NCBI GenBank assembly: GCA_034509735.1
Contig: JACGWO010000012.1
Span: 10,211,983-10,275,982, forward strand
Direction: 5' to 3'
Source: Sesamum alatum
Lineage: Eukaryota > Streptophyta > Magnoliopsida > Lamiales > Pedaliaceae
Length of the DNA: 64,000 nt
The number at the start of each line of letters is the position of its first letter. The stretch's first letter is position 1. A model generated the notes under the pieces. That model searched no databases and was not told where the DNA came from. It worked only from the letters and a program-made list of their open reading frames with translations. This document shows positions 33,571 through 43,499 of this stretch, in pieces. The translations under genes and the position numbers were made by a program.

Positions 33571-35536
33571 AATATGTTAATATGTATCTTGAGGATAAAA
33601 GAATGTGCCTGTATTATCTTCATGTAATCTTTTTAGTCCTATTTGATGTTCTATATAGTATGTGTAATACATATTTCTACCAAATATATGTTTAAAATCT
33701 TATAGAGATATATTGATGCACTTCATTGCTTTACTACAAATTTTCCATCTCCTATTGATATCGTATTATGTGTACATTTGCTTTTTATAAAAAGTATCAT
33801 TAAAAGATCTCTTTGAAAAACTTATACCGTATTCTTGTAGATAGTCAATTAAGAAACGAAGAAGATGCTCACAAAAAAAACTTAAAATAATATAATTTCT
33901 CATTCTAATTCTTCTATATTTTATGTGGTGCTTGTTTTAATATATTTTTGGACCTTATATCTTAAAAAATTATCACTACTTAAAACAAAACACGAAAAGA
34001 AATTGCAATAGTCTGATAGAATGACTTCTCTTATTTTTTCTAATTTTCTCCCTAAATATCATAATTCCAAAATGAAATTAGAAATATCTTTTTTCTTCCA
34101 AAATTATTTACTCCATTCTGATACATTTATTTTTAATATTTTTATTTAACGATAGATAATTCTACTATTTAAAGATATAATATCTATAACTACAAATTTA
34201 AGTTTATATAAATAATTATATACAATTAAATAATTATAGTATGAATAATTAAATGGGTAATCGAACTAAAAAATAGAATACCCAAATATTGGCGGATTTG
34301 CATAAAAGTAGTTATCATTGGATAAAGTTCCACTACCTCTATGATCAAAAAAACCTGTAAGTGATAACAGGATCATTAAACTATTAATTTCTTGTATAAA
34401 CATTTTCATTTGGTAGAATCTTGTTTTTTTTTTTTTTTGGGGGGGGTTATTAAACTTATGAACTTCTATTTAATGTAAAAAGATTGATGTATTACTTTCT
34501 AAACTTTTGTCCGCTTATAACTAGGATTTTAAAATTTTATAATTAATTTTCTTTAAAAAATTTAATTTTCATTCCCATATTAGTAGATGATAAAATCACC
34601 ATAAATTATACAAAAATACTGATAATACTACTTATGTTGGTTTTCAATTATTTTCTATTGAACTTCTAGATTTTATATTAATTCTCTAATATTTAGTTTT
34701 CATTCATATGTTTGTCACAAAAAAAAATCACCATTTCAATTACTCCATATTTCAAAATTAGTTTCACTTTTGAAATAAGATTTTTGCCCTTTTTTTCTTA
34801 TTGATAAGTTGAAAAAATTAATAATTAATAATTAGTTCTTATATCAATTATCTCTAAAATATTTTTGTGATATATTCTCTGTAATATTCTCTTTTTCACT
34901 TAATTTTTGATTTTATTCTATTTTACTTTCTAACTTTTACTGTTATAGAATTTTTAAATTTTAGAATTAATTCTATGATGTTTATTTTTCATCCCTGGCA
35001 ATATGTGGAATGCTAAAATCATCAATAGTTGATCAAATGCATGTCACAGGTGTATTGTGCTGGAAAAGGAGACAATATAACATGATTAAGTATCAAGCAA
35101 TATAACATAAAAAAATTAATATTTTACTCGAGCACAGTGTAATGTCTATAATCATCTCTTGATGTATTCTCAATTATCATCTTGGCACATTTTCAGGAGA
35201 AATGAAATCAATGAAATTTACACAAGTTCTTTCATTTTTTCATTTTCTTTTTTTTTTTTTAGTATTTTTGTTTCTATTATTATGAGTTATATTTTCACTC
35301 TCTCTACAAGTAAAGGGTTAAATTTAGATATAAACAAGTAAACAACAATTAATAAGAGTAAATACTATAATGTGAAAACAATAATTAACAAGAGTAAATA
35401 TTGTAATGTGAAAGTATTTAATATGGATTAATAAGCATGTGGTTTTACAATATTACCCCTATGAAAATTAATATGATAAGGTTAATTTAGGCAAATAAAA
35501 AAAAGAAAGAAACCTAAGTAACAGTTCATGCTTTTA
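33571..35536. repeat. Repeated non-coding region D, copy 2
   Basis: Homologous to 22061-23912. Contains a T-run followed by GGGGGGGG at 34424-34447. Ends at TTCATGCTTTTATATAGAT. No gene seen. Confidence 0.8.
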
Positions 35537-35735
35537 TATAGATATAGATAGATATAGATATAGATAGAATAGATATAGATAGATAGATATAGATAGATAA
35601 TTTGCTTTATATTGAAAAATACAAAGAGGTAATTTGATATTTCTATTTTTTTTTTGGGGGGGGGGGGTGTATTTTTGTACATATGGCATATCACAAGGGA
35701 GGTACAATATTATATTCTTCCCAATCCTATCCAAG
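35537..35735. other. (TATAGA)n microsatellite and array promoter stub
   Basis: GATATAGATA repeats to about 35599, joined directly to a piece of the unit upstream region (ATAATTTGCTTTATATTGAA, TTTTGTACATATGGCATATC) that is then cut by the CACTA terminus at 35736. Includes a run of 13 G near 35656-35668. Confidence 0.7.
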
Positions 35736-35844
35736 CACTACAAGAAAATAGTTTAATAGCAACTTAATAATTTGTTGTTGAAATCAACGTCGAACTAATT
35801 AGCAAGTAAAATTCTCGTTGCTAATCTACAATACTTAATATATA
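35736..35844. mobile_element. 5' terminus of a CACTA element, truncated
   Basis: CACTACAAGAAAATAG is a canonical CACTA terminus. TAGCAAC and GTTGCTAAT words follow as subterminal repeats. It is cut after about 109 bp by the LTR that starts at 35845. It differs from the AGGAACGGT-type elements. Confidence 0.75.
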
Positions 35845-36773
35845 TGATAAGTGTGTAATCTGCCATGATTTGATGTTTGTAATGCGTTATTTTAAGGACT
35901 AATTACCCCTAATCACGTGAATTTATTATATTTTCAGGAAATACGTCTTGTAAGGAGTAAAGGATGGTGAATTGAAGCTAAAAATGGCATTTGGAGGCAT
36001 TTGAGGGAACAAGTAGAAAAGAGTGGCAGATTCAAAATTTCCACTAAGCGTGTCCACGCTTAACGCTGCAGTCAACCCAAGAGATAAAGGAACGCTGTGG
36101 ATTTTGTTGAAGGAAGAAGGAATGAATGCTGAAAAACCTGTTGAGGGTCCGAAAATTGTCCATTAGATTGCTAGGAATTAAGTTGTTAACATCTTTATTA
36201 GCAATCATGTATCTATCTCTTTTCATGTCTAGGTTCGTGAGGTGCTAATAGTATAAATAGGAGGCACCTCACAACTTAAAAATCATCTCTTGTTTTACAT
36301 TGAATTCTAAAGTTTAATTCATTATTCTACTTCTTCTATCTCCTTTTATTTTGCCCAATTGCTAATGGAATTTTACTTTTTAGTGTGTTCTTCCATTAGC
36401 ATGTTAGGCTAAGTTCTTAATTTTCCGGTTAAAGTATGGTGAATGTTTAATTCTTAAAACATTGTGAGATCTAATAAGTGCTTAATTCTTTTATTAAAAT
36501 CCGTATTCATGTTATTCTCTGCGCTCTTTTTACAAACGTCTGATTTTTGAATAATGTGATCAGTTGTTCATTATCAAGAAAGTTTGTTTAGCTATTAATC
36601 TTCCCCTTTAAATTGTACTTCGTTATTTTCTCTTAGAAACCCAAAATCTAAACCCCCCTTTTTATCTCTTTTAGAAATCAACTTATCGTCGATCCCTGTG
36701 GATTCGACCCTACTTACCGCTTTCGCAAGGAAGTAATCGTAGGAATTATTTTTGGTGGTTTCGACAACCATCA
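35845..36773 (+). repeat. 5' LTR of the Athila-like element
   Basis: Starts TGATAAGTGTGTAATC and ends TTTCGACAACCATCA just before the primer-binding site. TATAAATA lies near 36252. The downstream phrase GGATTCGACCCTACTTACC is common near the LTR ends of such elements. No second LTR is available to confirm the borders. Confidence 0.7.
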
Positions 36774-36778
36774 AATTT

Positions 36779-36797
36779 TGGCGCCGTTGCCGGGGAT
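36779..36797 (+). other. Primer-binding site of the Athila-like element
   Basis: TGGCGCCGTTGCCGGGGAT, the common plant Athila/Tat primer-binding site, a few bases after the LTR end. Confidence 0.85.
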
Positions 36798-36839
36798 TGG
36801 CATCTTTAAGTCGATTTCATCTTGGTTATATGAGGTAAT

Positions 36840-37199
36840 ATGGCTTCCTTAATTGATCGCTTGGACGAACTTACATCCCTTGTTCAAAGAATTGTTGCAG
36901 AAAGGTTCCAAGGAGTGAAGGCTTGTGGAGTCTGCAATTCCACCAATCACTTTATCGATTTGTGCCCTGCTTTTCAAGAAGCACCCGACGAACACGCTGG
37001 TGCCGTAGGAGGATTCTTCGGACCATCGCAAAGGAGATATGACCCCTATTTCGACATGTACAATCCAGGATGGGGAGATCATCTCGACCTTAGTTATGAT
37101 TCTCAACCTCAAAGTTGGCCACCACCTCCTCCACCTAATCCCAAACAAGGCACGTCTCTCGAAGATATGATGAAGTCATTTATCACTAATGCTCAATAA
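36840..37199 (+). CDS. gag: Truncated gag-like protein with a zinc knuckle
   Basis: 119 residues from ATG at 36840: MASLIDRLDELTSLVQRIVA, then the CCHC-type knuckle CGVCNSTNHFIDLC (Cx2Cx4Hx4C, residues about 30-43), a Tyr/Pro-rich zone and LEDMMKSFITNAQ. After TAA at 37197 the frame goes on as a Gln-rich coil (IQQNTQQQIQQIQQN) with further stops, so the original protein was longer. This resembles the C-terminal part of Athila-type gag; the main capsid domain is missing. It would bind RNA if made. The intact start may be chance, as the family normally has a long region upstream. Confidence 0.6.
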   Translation: MASLIDRLDELTSLVQRIVAERFQGVKACGVCNSTNHFIDLCPAFQEAPDEHAGAVGGFFGPSQRRYDPYFDMYNPGWGDHLDLSYDSQPQSWPPPPPPNPKQGTSLEDMMKSFITNAQ

Positions 37200-37845
37200 A
37201 TCCAGCAGAATACCCAGCAACAAATCCAGCAAATTCAGCAGAATACTTAACAGCAGATCCAGCAACTTCAACAATACCAACAAAACACCCAAGCGAGCAT
37301 TCAGAGTTACCTGAACACCACAAATGTGCCTTCTTAGGGGAGGATGACACATCAATGGTAATCACCTTCAGCAAGCTCATTACCTTGGAAGAAGAAAAGG
37401 TAGCTCATACAGTTCAAAAGTTTCGAGAGGCCATTCGATGGATTATCGTCGACATGAAAGGATTAAGTCCAAGAACTTACAAAAAATAAAGCTTTTCACG
37501 ACAAGATAAGTTCAAGGAAGAATTCTCCCATGAACCTCAAAGTTTTCCTAGGTCCACATCGTCGTCGGGTGTATTACATTGAAGAAGAGGACTTAGAGTG
37601 CCCAACTTATTCAAGTTGAGGCAGGCGCTACGTGGGAGGCAACCCATGCTTTCTCTACCCTTCTTTACTATATTTTTAGTTCTATTTATTTGAAATTTTT
37701 TCAAAAACAAAGTCTACAAATCAGTTCATTAGACGTGCCCACGCCTAACAGATCAACCAAACCTGTCCAAATTTTCAGATTCGTTGATTGTGTTGAGCGT
37801 GCCCACGCCTTAAGGAACCTTCTCAATTACAGATTTGTTTAAGCC

Positions 37846-37890
<45 letters not shown>

Positions 37891-38215
37891 CTAGGCGGAA
37901 GCGATAGCACCCATGAATGGGGAGGGGGGCTGTCGATGAGACAGGTAAGGGGAAGGAGAGAGGGGCGGAAGGGAGAGCATAAGTGACGATGAGGAGGGGA
38001 TATAAGAGGCAATGGTGACTAGGGAGGGAAGTCCGGAAGGGGAGTGGGAATGGCACAAGAAGGTAGGTGAGATGGAGGAAGGGGGAGGCAGCAGCAACGG
38101 GGAGCCCAGAGAGGCACGGGGGAGTGAGGGGGAGAAGGGTAGCGAGAACTAAAGGGAGAGAGAAGTCGGGAGCAGGTGGTAAGCTGTGGGGGGGAGGGGG
38201 TTGGTAGGGGTCGAG
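37846..38215. repeat. (TA)n(GA)n plus purine-rich block, copy 5 of 8
   Basis: Starts with (TA)n at the truncated end of the Athila-like element, then (GA)n and a G/A-rich block. First unit of the 1.45-kb tandem array. Confidence 0.85.
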
Positions 38216-38324
38216 GTTTTTATTTATATATATATTAATATATTATATATAAATATTAATATATTATTTATTTATATTTACTATATATATAAATAATAAT
38301 ATATAATTATATATAAATTAATAT

Positions 38325-38763
38325 GTCAATCTTAAAAATTAATCAAAAAGCGTAATATGGCACGTGCATTACACCCACCTTTTTAAGGGGGATAATTTAC
38401 TTTATTTTAAAAAATATGAAGTAATTTGATTTTTTTTTCATAGGGGGCATTTTGGGATTGCTAGTACTTTTTCCTTTATATTTATGGGTGTACCACCAAG
38501 TGGAGTCCTTTTCCCAAAATGTATCAGGAGAACTTTAAACTCTATCTCAAATGTGAATGTGAATTGTGATGTGCAGTGTAATTATACCTAAATATTATCC
38601 TTCCTTATTTGACCCCTCCTCTGTTACATGTGGATAGAGTGGGCAAGAACCACCTACATACAAAAAGAAAGTAAAAAAAAATAATCTAAACCGCAGTGAC
38701 TATAAAGGTGGTACAATTGTGGAGAGCTAACCCACTCGAGGAGAAATCAAGAGAAGCAAAAAA
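38325..38763 (+). promoter_or_regulatory. Array-unit promoter (copy III-1)
   Basis: Homologous to 5680-6155. TATAAA at 38701-38706 is about 60 bp before the position of the lost start codon. Confidence 0.5.
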
Positions 38764-39184
38764 CACGCAATGGAGAAAAGTGAGCAAAATTCTTATATTT
38801 GGAGAGATAGAATACATTGGGATTATTTTTATTTTATTTTTTATCTAAGAATACATTTGGAGTAAATAGTGGAAGCAAGCATCAAATTGTAACATCCCAC
38901 TTATGTTTTCTCAAGGCCTAACTCCAAGAAAACTCAATTGTTCAATCACCTCCAATCAATGGGTGTTACCATAGTCAAAGTAGGTACTTCCCCACTTCTT
39001 TTTCTTTTTTTATGATATGTCAACATTAGTGTATGTGTGGAGCGGACATCTATGGGTACCCTTAATGTGTTTGCAGGGAAGGATCGACAAGCTTGTTTCA
39101 CTTCTTAGGGAAGTTGATGTCGTGATGTCTGTATTGGCTTATCCACAAGTTCTTGATAAGTTCAAAATCATTTAGGCCGTCAAG
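38764..39184 (+). pseudogene. Eugenol-synthase-like exons 1-2 fragment (copy III-1)
   Basis: Exon 1 is 38764-38979 and exon 2 is 39077-39184. The first ATG seen in other copies reads ACG, but the second (38770) remains. The AT-rich insertion is present after the nucleotide-binding motif and a one-base deletion follows (GGAGTAAATAG). Exon 2 lacks 9 bp in frame (CATGACAAG of other copies) and carries TAG at 39173-39175. Ends at the common breakpoint. Confidence 0.85.
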
Positions 39185-39284
39185 GTTTGATCTTTCTTAT
39201 TTAAATCAACGGTCTAAATTTTAAATTTTAAATTTAGCATTATATATTTATGCAAATATTAATTGAAAATATATTATTTGTAAT

Positions 39285-39306
39285 ATATTATATATATAAG
39301 TACAAT

Positions 39307-39340
<34 letters not shown>

Positions 39341-39715
39341 CCAGGCCGACGCGGTGGCAACGATGAAGGGGGGTGTTGATGAGAGAGGGAAGGGGAAGCG
39401 GAAGTGCGCGGAAGGGAGAGCAGAAGCGGCGATGAGGGAGAGGAGATAGGAGGCGATGGTAACGGGGGAAGGGAGGGGAGTGAGAATTGCACGAGAAGGT
39501 AGGTGAGATGGAGGGAGAAGGGGAGGGAGCCGACAACAGAGATAGAAGGGGAGGAAGAGGGGCGCGGATGGGGAAGGGGAGAGGAGGGGCCGACAGAGAG
39601 CCCAGAGAGGCACGGGGGAGTGAAGGGGAGGAGGGCAGCAGGAACTAGAGGGAGGAGAGAAGGGGGGAGCCGGTGATAAGCTTTGGGCGGGAGGGGGTTG
39701 GTAGGGATGAAGGTT
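39285..39715. repeat. (TA)n(GA)n plus purine-rich block, copy 6 of 8
   Basis: Same structure as the other blocks. Overlapping minus-strand ORFs are low-complexity pyrimidine-strand translations. Confidence 0.85.
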
Positions 39716-39824
39716 TTTTTTTAATTTATATAATAATATTAATATATAAATATTAATATATTATTTACTTATATTAATTATATATGTAAATAATAATATA
39801 TAATCATATATATAAATTAATATT

Positions 39825-40252
39825 TCATTGTTAAAAATTAACAAAAAAGCGCAATAGGGGGATAATTTGCTTTATTTTGAAAAATACAAGGAGGTAATTT
39901 AATTTTTTTCCAAGGGGGTATTTTGTACATATGGCATGTCACAGGGAGTTGCTTACAATTTTTCTTTTATATTTATAGGTGACTTCCAAGAGGAGTCTTT
40001 ATCCCAAAATGTCTCTGGAAGACTTCAAACTCTATCTCAAATGTAAATGTGAATTGTGATGTACAGTGTAATTATCCCTATATATTATCCTTCCTTATTT
40101 GACCCCTCATATGTCACATGTGAATACGGGGGCAAGAGCCACCTATAGAAAAAAAAAATTATAAAAAAAAATATTAAAGTGTCGTGACTATAAAAGTGGT
40201 ACAATTGTGGAGAGCTAGCCGACTTGAGGAGAAATCTAAAGAAGCAAAAAAA
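39825..40252 (+). promoter_or_regulatory. Array-unit promoter (copy III-2)
   Basis: Homologous to 5680-6155. TATAAA at 40189-40194, about 60 bp before ATG 40253. Confidence 0.5.
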
Positions 40253-40677
40253 ATGGCAATAGGGGAAAGTGAGAGCAAACTCCGTAGATTTGGAGGAACA
40301 AGATACACTAGGAATTGTAATTATTATTTTTTTTATTTAAGGATACAATGGGAGTTAGATAGTGAAAGTAAGCATCAAATTGTGACATCCCACTTATGTT
40401 TTCTCAAGGCCTAACTCCAACAAAACTCAAGTATTCAATCACTTCCAATCCATGGGTGGTATCATAGTCAAAGTAGGTACATCCCCACTTATTTTTCTTT
40501 TTTAATAATATATTGACATTAGTGTATGTGTGGAGCGGACATCTGTGAGTACCCTTAATGTGTTTGCAGGGAAGGATCGACAAGCTTGTTTCACTGCTTA
40601 GAGAAGTTTATATCGTGATCTCTGAATTGGCTTATCCTCAAGTTTTTGATCAGCTCAAAATCATTTACGTCATCAAG
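40253..40677 (+). pseudogene. Eugenol-synthase-like exons 1-2 fragment (copy III-2)
   Basis: Exon 1 is 40253-40472 and exon 2 is 40570-40677. The Rossmann motif is degraded (RRFGGTRYTRN), followed by the AT-rich insertion and a TAG where a Tyr codon is expected. Exon 2 has the 9-bp deletion shared with copy III-1, but reads TAC (40666-40668) where the other array copies have TAG, so it is open at that point. Ends at the common breakpoint. Confidence 0.85.
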
Positions 40678-40799
40678 GTTTCATCTTACTTAATTTATAT
40701 CAGCAGTCTACATTTAAAATTATAGATTTACCTAATATATATTTATGAAAATATTAATTTAATAAATATTATATGTAATATATTTATATATAATCACAA

Positions 40800-41140
40800 T
40801 TGTGTGTATGTATATATATATATATAGAGAGAGAGAGAGGGGGGGGGGAGACCAGACGGAAGCGGTAGCACCCATGAAGGGGGGGAGGGGGGGCAACGAG
40901 AGAGGGAAGAGGAAGGAGAGAGGCGCAGAAGCGACGATGAGGAGTGGAGATAGGTGGCGATGGCGACGGGGGAGGGACGGCCAAAAGGGGAGTGGGAATG
41001 GAACGGGAAGGTAGGTGAGATAGAGGGAGAAGAGGAAGGGGAGGCGGTGACGAGGAGCCCAGAGATGCGCGGGGGAGTGAGGGGGAGAAGGGCAGCCAGT
41101 GGTAAGCTGTGGAGGGGAGGGGGTTGGTAGGGATGAAGAT
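40800..41140. repeat. (TA)n(GA)n plus purine-rich block, copy 7 of 8
   Basis: Same structure; includes GAGAGAGAGAGGGGGGGGGG near 40826-40848. Confidence 0.85.
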
Positions 41141-41244
41141 TTTTATTATTATTTATATATTAATATATTATATATAAATATTAATATATTATTTATTTAT
41201 ATTAATTATATATAAATAATAATATATAATTATATATATAATTT

Positions 41245-41681
41245 AATATTTCATTCTTAAAAATTAACCAAAAAACGTAATATGGGCGCGTGCATTACAA
41301 CCACCCTTTTAAGGGGGATAATTTGCTTTATTTTGAAAAATACGAGGAGGTAATTTGTGATTTTTTTTTTTCATTGGGGGCCATTTTGTACACGTGGCAT
41401 ATCACAGGGATTGCTTGCATTGTTTCCTTTATATTTATAGGTGTACTACCAAGAGGAGTCTTTATCCCAAAATGTGTTTGGAGGACTTCAAACTCTATCT
41501 CAAATGTGAATGTGAATTGTGATGTGTAGTGTAATCCCTAAATACTATCCTTCCTTATTTGACAGAGGGGGAAAGAACCACTAACATAGAAAAAAAAAGT
41601 AAAAAAAAAATTCTAAACTGCACTAACTATAAGGGTGGTACAATTGTGGAGAGTTGGGGAGAAATCAAGAGAAGCACAAAA
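41245..41681 (+). promoter_or_regulatory. Array-unit promoter (copy III-3)
   Basis: Homologous to 5680-6155; TATA position reads TATAAG (41628-41633). Confidence 0.45.
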
Positions 41682-42116
41682 ATGGTAATGAAGAAAAGTG
41701 AGAGCAAAATCGTAATATTTGGAGGGACAGACTACACTGGGAGTTTCTTTTCTCTTTTATTATTATCTAAGGATACATTGGGAGTTAAATAGTGGAAGCA
41801 AGCATCAAATTGGAACATCCCACTTCTGTTTTCTCAAGGCCTAACTCCAAGAAAACTCAAATGTTCAAACACTTCCAATCCATGGGTGTTATCTTAGTCA
41901 AAGTAGGTACATCCCCACTTATTTTTCTTTTTTAATGATATATCGACATTAGTGTATGTGTGGAGTGGACATCTGTGGGTACCCTTAATGTGTTTGCAGG
42001 GAAGGATCAACAAGCATAGCAAGCTTGTTTCACTGATTCAGGAAGTTGATATCGTAATGTCTGTATTGGCTTATCCTCAAGTTTTTGAAAAGCTCAAAAT
42101 CATTTAGGTCGTCAAG
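41682..42116 (+). pseudogene. Eugenol-synthase-like exons 1-2 fragment (copy III-3)
   Basis: Exon 1 is 41682-41902 and exon 2 is 42000-42116. Exon 1 reads ESKIVIFGGTDYTGS, then the AT-rich insertion, then a TAA in place of a Tyr codon before the KASIKLG-like region. Exon 2 keeps the 9 bp lost from III-1 and III-2 and has TAG at 42105-42107. Ends at the common breakpoint. Confidence 0.85.
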
Positions 42117-42234
42117 GTTTGATCCTACTTAATTTAAATCAATGGTCTAAATTTAAAATTATAAATTTAGCTAATATATATTTATGAAAATTTTAATTTA
42201 AAATGTATTATATGTAATATATTTATATATATAA

Positions 42235-42655
42235 TTACAATTGTATATATATATATATAGAGAGAGAGAGAGACCAGACGGACGCGGTGGCAACGGTGAA
42301 GGGGAGTTGTTGATAAGAGAGGGAAGGGGAAGGGGAGTGGCACGAAAGGGAGAGCAGAAGCGAGGATGGGGGGGTGCAGATGGGAGGTGATGGCGATGGG
42401 GGAGCGGAGGGGAGTGGGAATGGCACGGGAAGGTAGGTGAGATGGAAGGAGAAGGGGAGGGGGCGGCTGACAGAGGTAAAAAGGGAGAGAGAGGGGCACG
42501 GAGGGAGAAGGGGAGGGGGAGGCGGCTACGGGGAGCCCAGATAGTCACGCAGGAGTGAGGGGGAAAAGGGTAGTGGGAACTAGAAGGAGGAGAGAAGGGG
42601 GGAGCCGGTGGTAAGCTGTGGGCAGGAAAGGGTTAGTAGGGATGAAGGTTTTTTT
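42235..42655. repeat. (TA)n(GA)n plus purine-rich block, copy 8 of 8
   Basis: Same structure as the other blocks; last complete block of the tandem array. Confidence 0.85.
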
Positions 42656-42759
42656 TTAATTTATGTATTAATATATTATATATAAATATTAATATATTAT
42701 ATACTTATATTGATTGTATATATAAATAATAATATATAATCATGTATATAAATTAATAT

Positions 42760-43136
42760 TTCATTCTTAAAAATTAATCAAAAAGCACAATAGGGGCACG
42801 TGCATTACACCCACCCTTTAAGGGGGATAATTTGCTCTATATTGAAAAAACAAGGAGGTAATTTCAGAAAAAAAAAAAAAAAAAATTCCAAGCAGGGTAT
42901 TTTGTACATATGGCATATCACATGCGGTTGCTTGTATTTTTTTCTTTTATATTTATAGGTGTAGTTCCAAGAGGAATCTTTATCCCAAAATGTGTTTGGA
43001 AGACTTCAAACTCTATCTCAAATGTGAATGTGAATTGTTATGTGTTGTGTAACTATCTCTATATATTATCCTTCCTTATTTGACCCCTCATATGTCACAT
43101 GCGGATAGAGTGGCAAGAACCACCTCCATAGAAAAA
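42760..43136 (+). other. Upstream part of array-unit promoter (copy III-4), interrupted
   Basis: Unit upstream words run to CACCTCCATAGAAAAAA (about 43136) and resume at about 44755 with AAAATCTAAACTGCAGTGGC, so about 1.6 kb is inserted in this promoter. Confidence 0.7.
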
Positions 43137-43499
43137 ATGGCTTTTTTCGGTCTTTTATCGCTTCCATTTAGACAGCTTAAACTCATCGGGCTGAGCCCCA
43201 GGATCCCTTACTTGGGCTTAGCTTTAGGAGAATACTTTAAAGCTAAAGCTCCATCTCTCTTTCTCTATAATGGGCTTTACTTCACTTCCTTCCGCTCTCT
43301 TGTTCAAACCTTTCTTCCCATACATTCTGGGGGACAGGCACTTTTTTACTGGCCCGTAAGAGTAAAGGCGAGCGTAGTGAAGACATCTCTTTTGTCTTAA
43401 AAAAGGACTACACTACAATTGTAATGAATTCTTGGAAGCAAACTCACCTGGGCCTACAGAATAGAGCGATGCTAAACTTTGCTGGCTTACAAAAAAGAA
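43137..43499 (+). other. Insert of distinct composition, possible organellar (NUMT-like) DNA
   Basis: This stretch is much less AT-rich than its surroundings and shows no match to the other repeats in the window. It contains an open frame (43080-43400; central part KLIGLSPRIPYLGLALGEYF, then LQ-rich tail) whose style recalls plant mitochondrial ORFs. It sits between array-promoter sequence and the long-TIR element. The organellar origin is a guess from composition and wording. Confidence 0.35.

Larger units (their letters stand above)
35845..37845 (+). mobile_element. Athila-like LTR element with gag-only internal region, 3' LTR missing
   Basis: An LTR of about 929 bp, a TGGCGCCGTTGCCGGGGAT primer-binding site, a short gag-like frame, a Gln-rich stretch and the phrase GCGCTACGTGGGAGGCAACC, which is typical of the end of Athila/TR-GAG internal regions. 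No protease, RT or integrase. The 3' side is cut near 37845 by the (TA)n(GA)n tract of the next array unit. It looks like a non-autonomous terminal-repeat-with-gag derivative. Confidence 0.75.
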
